Below are positions 61,766 through 64,000 of a stretch of DNA of 64,000 bases, in pieces; within the stretch, counting starts at the first letter, position 1, and every line of letters starts with the position of its first letter. This DNA is from Leucobacter chromiireducens subsp. solipictus (GTDB taxonomy: Bacteria; Actinomycetota; Actinomycetes; Actinomycetales; Microbacteriaceae): NCBI RefSeq assembly GCF_016758195.1, contig NZ_QYAC01000001.1, positions 223,423 through 287,422 on the forward strand, in the 5' to 3' direction. A program made the position numbers and the translations under genes. The notes below the pieces were generated by a model, which searched no databases, was not told the origin of the DNA, and saw nothing but the letters and a program-made list of their open reading frames with translations.

Positions 61766-62976
61766 GCGGGATCCTGGAGGGAGCGCGGGTCCACCACGTC
61801 CTCTCGCGCGGTCAACAGGCTCGCAGACGTGATCCCCGCCGCGCCGAAGCGTCCCCGGAGTTCGTCGACGGTCTGATCGACCGCGCGCCAGTCATCGTCA
61901 TCGCTCCACAGCGCTGCCGGATCGCTGCCCGCGGGGGCGAGCTGCTCCGCTCGCACCCCGATGAGGCGTACCGGGCGGGTGCTCCCGAGCGCGGTGAAGA
62001 GTTCGCGCGCGGTCTGATAGATCCGCTGCGTGGAGTTCGTTGACTCCGTGAGGGTGCGGGATCGTGTCACGGTTTCGAAACTCTCCCACCGCACCTTGAT
62101 CGCGACCGTCCGCGCCTCGAGCTGAGCCGCGCGCAGGCGCTCCCCCGTTCGGGTTGCGAGCCGCAGCAGTTCGCGCTCCAGGAATGCGGGATCGTTCACG
62201 TCTCGCGCAAAGGTTTCCTCGTGGCCGATACTTTTCTCGGTGCGCGTCGTTTCGACCGCGCGCGCGTCGCGGCCGTGGGCCAGCTCGTGCAGGCGCCGCG
62301 CGCTCGCGGTGCCCACGATCCGGGTCAGAGATGACAGCGGTTCGCGGGCCAGATCCGCGACGGTGTGGATGGCGCGCGATTTCAGGCTCCGCGCCGTGGC
62401 CGCCCCCACACCCCACATTGCCTCGACGGGGAGCCCGTGGAGGAACTCGATCGTCCGCTCCGGGGGGATCTCGAGCACTCCGTCGGGCTTCGCGCGCTGC
62501 GAGGCGAGCTTCGCCACGAACTTCGTAGCGGCGAGCCCGACCGACGCGGGTAACCCGGTCCGCTCGCGAATGCGCTCACGGATCGCACGTGCGATCTCGG
62601 CCGGGCTCCCGAAAAGTTTCAGCGAGCCGGAGACGTCAAGGAATGCTTCGTCGATGCTGAGCGGTTCCACGAGCGGTGTGAACTCTTGGAACACCGCCAT
62701 CACCTCGCGTGAGGCCCGACGGTACTTTTCGAAGGTGGGCGGAATCAGCACGAGTTCCGGGCACAACTGCTTGGCGCGGCCGACCGGCATCGCGGAGCGC
62801 ACGCCATAGCGACGTGCCTCGTAGCTGGCGCTCGAGACCACGGAACGTGCGGTGTCGTGTGCGGCGGCCACCGGCCGCCCCACCAGTTCGGGCCGATCCA
62901 GCAGCTCCACCGAGACGAAAAAGGAGTCCATGTCGACGTGCAGCATTGAGGCCACGGACCGCTGAGACTCCACCAT
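61762..62976 (-). CDS. dinB: DNA polymerase IV (Y family)
   Basis: Product of 404 residues. Catalytic motifs: LHVDMDSFFVSVE (first Asp), YGVRSAMP and LSIDEAFLDVSGS (second Asp/Glu). The HhH region (GLAATKFVAKLAS, GVGAATARSL) and little-finger domain follow. No beta-clamp motif of the simple QLxLF kind is evident at the C-terminus. It performs translesion synthesis. ATG 62976 and the next codon GTG are both possible starts; an AATAGT box lies 6 nt before the latter. I saw no clear LexA box. Confidence 0.92.
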   Translation of the reverse strand: MVESQRSVASMLHVDMDSFFVSVELLDRPELVGRPVAAAHDTARSVVSSASYEARRYGVRSAMPVGRAKQLCPELVLIPPTFEKYRRASREVMAVFQEFTPLVEPLSIDEAFLDVSGSLKLFGSPAEIARAIRERIRERTGLPASVGLAATKFVAKLASQRAKPDGVLEIPPERTIEFLHGLPVEAMWGVGAATARSLKSRAIHTVADLAREPLSSLTRIVGTASARRLHELAHGRDARAVETTRTEKSIGHEETFARDVNDPAFLERELLRLATRTGERLRAAQLEARTVAIKVRWESFETVTRSRTLTESTNSTQRIYQTARELFTALGSTRPVRLIGVRAEQLAPAGSDPAALWSDDDDWRAVDQTVDELRGRFGAAGITSASLLTAREDVVDPRSLQDPA

Positions 62977-63187
62977 CCCACTATTGCACCACACACCACT
63001 GACGTTTTCGTGCGCGGTGCACGGGGGCGGTCTGGTGACACTCAACGCCCGAGCCGGTGCAGCACGTCGTCCACAGCTCTGGTTGAGCATCCCCGAGTGC
63101 GAAGTTACTCACATCTGGCGAGCTGGCCCTCGGATGAGCCTCGTCCCCTGTCAAGATCGGCCGCACACATACATACTCGGGAGCGTG

Positions 63188-63682
63188 ATGCAATTGACTG
63201 AAGCACAGACCTGGGCGGCTCTCGGCATGCTGACCGCCACGGTGCTCGGCATGTTGACCTTTTCCACCCGGACGATGACCCGCACCATGACGTTCCTCGT
63301 GGACGGGATCCGCGGCGCACTGGACGGACTCCGGGGCGAAATGGACGGACTCCGGGGCGTCGTGGAGGGCCTGGGACAGCGCATCGATCGCATCGGGGAG
63401 GAGTTCAGACGCGAGAATGACGAATTCCGAAGCGAGATCAGACGCGAGAATGACGGACTCCGAAGCGAGATCAGACGAGAGCTGGATGGAGTCCGTGAGG
63501 AGATCACCGCGCTGCGCGAGGCCGACTCCCTCACGCGAACAAGAATCACTGAGCTGCATGACGCGACGGTCCAGCTCCGGGGCGACGTGAACACCCTCAC
63601 GCATCGCGTCACGTTCCTGGAGCAGAGCATGACCGAGGGCTTCGCGAGCGTCGAACGGCGTTTCGCACAGATCGGCGGGTGA
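63188..63682 (+). CDS. membrane-anchored coiled-coil protein with 11-residue repeats
   Basis: Product of 164 residues. An N-terminal helix (WAALGMLTATVLGMLTFST) is followed by a long charged coiled coil. In its middle are three 11-residue repeats of the type RRENDEFRSEI, encoded by 33-bp tandem DNA repeats (63407-63505), preceded by two related GLRGEMD/GLRGVVE units. The C-terminus (LTHRVTFLEQSMTEGFASVERRF) resembles the end of short Fib/CCDC-like bacterial coiled-coil proteins. GGGAG lies 4-8 nt before the ATG. No function is recognised. Confidence 0.7.
   Translation: MQLTEAQTWAALGMLTATVLGMLTFSTRTMTRTMTFLVDGIRGALDGLRGEMDGLRGVVEGLGQRIDRIGEEFRRENDEFRSEIRRENDGLRSEIRRELDGVREEITALREADSLTRTRITELHDATVQLRGDVNTLTHRVTFLEQSMTEGFASVERRFAQIGG
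63407..63505 (+). repeat. 33-bp in-frame tandem repeat, three copies
   Basis: Copies start at 63407, 63440 and 63473. The first two differ only around the sequence encoding EF versus GL; the third is more diverged. Each encodes one 11-residue coiled-coil unit. Confidence 0.9.
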
Positions 63683-63695
63683 TTGAGGCAGCGCG

Positions 63696-63740
63696 ACGCA
63701 GCAGGCACCGCACGTGCCTCACGTGCGGTGCCTGCTGCGT
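63696..63740. terminator. 21-bp perfect hairpin between convergent genes
   Basis: Bases 63696-63716 and 63720-63740 form a perfect 21-bp stem with a 3-nt loop (CCT). It lies between the coiled-coil gene (plus) and gatB (minus) and can terminate both; there is no U-tract. Confidence 0.8.
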
Positions 63741-63764
63741 GCGTTCACGCGCCGTGGGTCGGGA

Positions 63765-64000
63765 CTACGCGCCCGCACGCTCCAGCACGAGCTCGCGCAC
63801 GCGCGCGGCGTCGGCCTGGCCGCGCATCGCTTTCATCACGGAGCCGATGATGGCGCCGGCGGCCTGCACCTTGCCGTCGCGGATCTTCGCGAGGACGTCG
63901 GGCTGTTCGGCAAGCGCCGCGTCGACGGCAGCGATGAGCGCCCCGTCATCGGACACGATGGCGAGACCCCGGGCCGCGACGATCTCCGCGGCGGTGCCCT
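63765..64000 (-). CDS. gatB: Asp-tRNA(Asn)/Glu-tRNA(Gln) amidotransferase subunit B, C-terminal part
   Basis: The frame is open to the right edge and encodes about 78 residues: [61 protein letters not shown] is the GatB/YqeY tail domain (quoted in part: [18 protein letters not shown]). GatB transamidates mischarged Glu-tRNA(Gln) as part of GatCAB. The 5' part is outside the window. Confidence 0.93.
   Translation of the reverse strand, partial: GTAAEIVAARGLAIVSDDGALIAAVDAALAEQPDVLAKIRDGKVQAAGAIIGSVMKAMRGQADAARVRELVLERAGA

Noticed and set aside
62977..63187. SOS (LexA) box upstream of dinB
   Set aside because: No TCGAAC-N4-GTTCGA-like palindrome was found in the 211-bp gap.

Overview
This is a very GC-rich chromosomal window with an actinobacterial gene set: a mycothiol-dependent nitroreductase of the Rv2466c type, oligoribonuclease, the zincin/ClpS/DUF2017 trio, a group II truncated haemoglobin, DUF6153, DUF2690 and Pr6Pr proteins, and many TANNNT -10 boxes placed 6-8 nt before a start codon. 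The overall style suggests Microbacteriaceae, perhaps a Leucobacter-like genus. That placement is inferred from gene content only. No prophage, insertion sequence, rRNA operon or CRISPR array was seen.

Layout. 1-6.5 kb: the end of an alpha/beta hydrolase, a two-component system divergent from an FtsX-type ABC exporter across a large inverted repeat, an NTF2-like protein, and an ArsR-like regulator coupled to an M23 peptidase. 6.7-13.4 kb: a minus-strand gamma-glutamylation catabolic operon (permease, class I amidotransferase, SDR, glutamine-synthetase-like ligase, aldehyde dehydrogenase, GntR/FCD regulator). 13.5-21.2 kb: a DMT exporter divergent from a LysR gene, membrane proteins, an EEP-family enzyme, a MerR-peroxiredoxin fusion, an MFS transporter and MgtE. 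21.2-31.1 kb, mostly minus strand: a GNAT remnant, the murD2-murL pair (an alternative route for placing D-Glu in peptidoglycan), a 997-residue kinase/aminotransferase fusion, and housekeeping genes rdgB, rph, rnhB, lepB and rplS.

31.3-43.3 kb: a RecQ helicase with a phosphoribosyltransferase-like tail, a Nei-type glycosylase, rpiB, the nitroreductase divergent from pepN across a mirrored promoter, an MscS channel, trHbO, a lipoprotein beside a membrane-anchored XRE/DUF2690 protein, an Imm1-like protein, a HhH-GPD protein and tRNA-Arg(TCT). 43.3-49.5 kb: regulators and MFS exporters (LysR/MFS, TetR/QacA-like) plus a DUF305/DUF6153 pair. 49.5-58.4 kb: protocatechuate catabolism (pcaHGBDC), two IclR regulators and pobA, which together convert 4-hydroxybenzoate through protocatechuate to 3-oxoadipate; the genes for the last steps to acetyl-CoA and succinyl-CoA are not in the window. 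58.4-64 kb: def, orn, DUF1801, tRNA-His(GTG), the zincin/clpS/DUF2017 set, dinB, a coiled-coil membrane protein and the 3' end of gatB.

The most interesting items are the murD2-murL pair, the gamma-glutamylation operon with an SDR in place of an amine oxidase, the MerR-peroxiredoxin fusion with a MerR-type promoter, the RecQ-PRTase fusion, the mirrored divergent promoter at 36.3 kb, and several long perfect inverted repeats and short minisatellites between genes.
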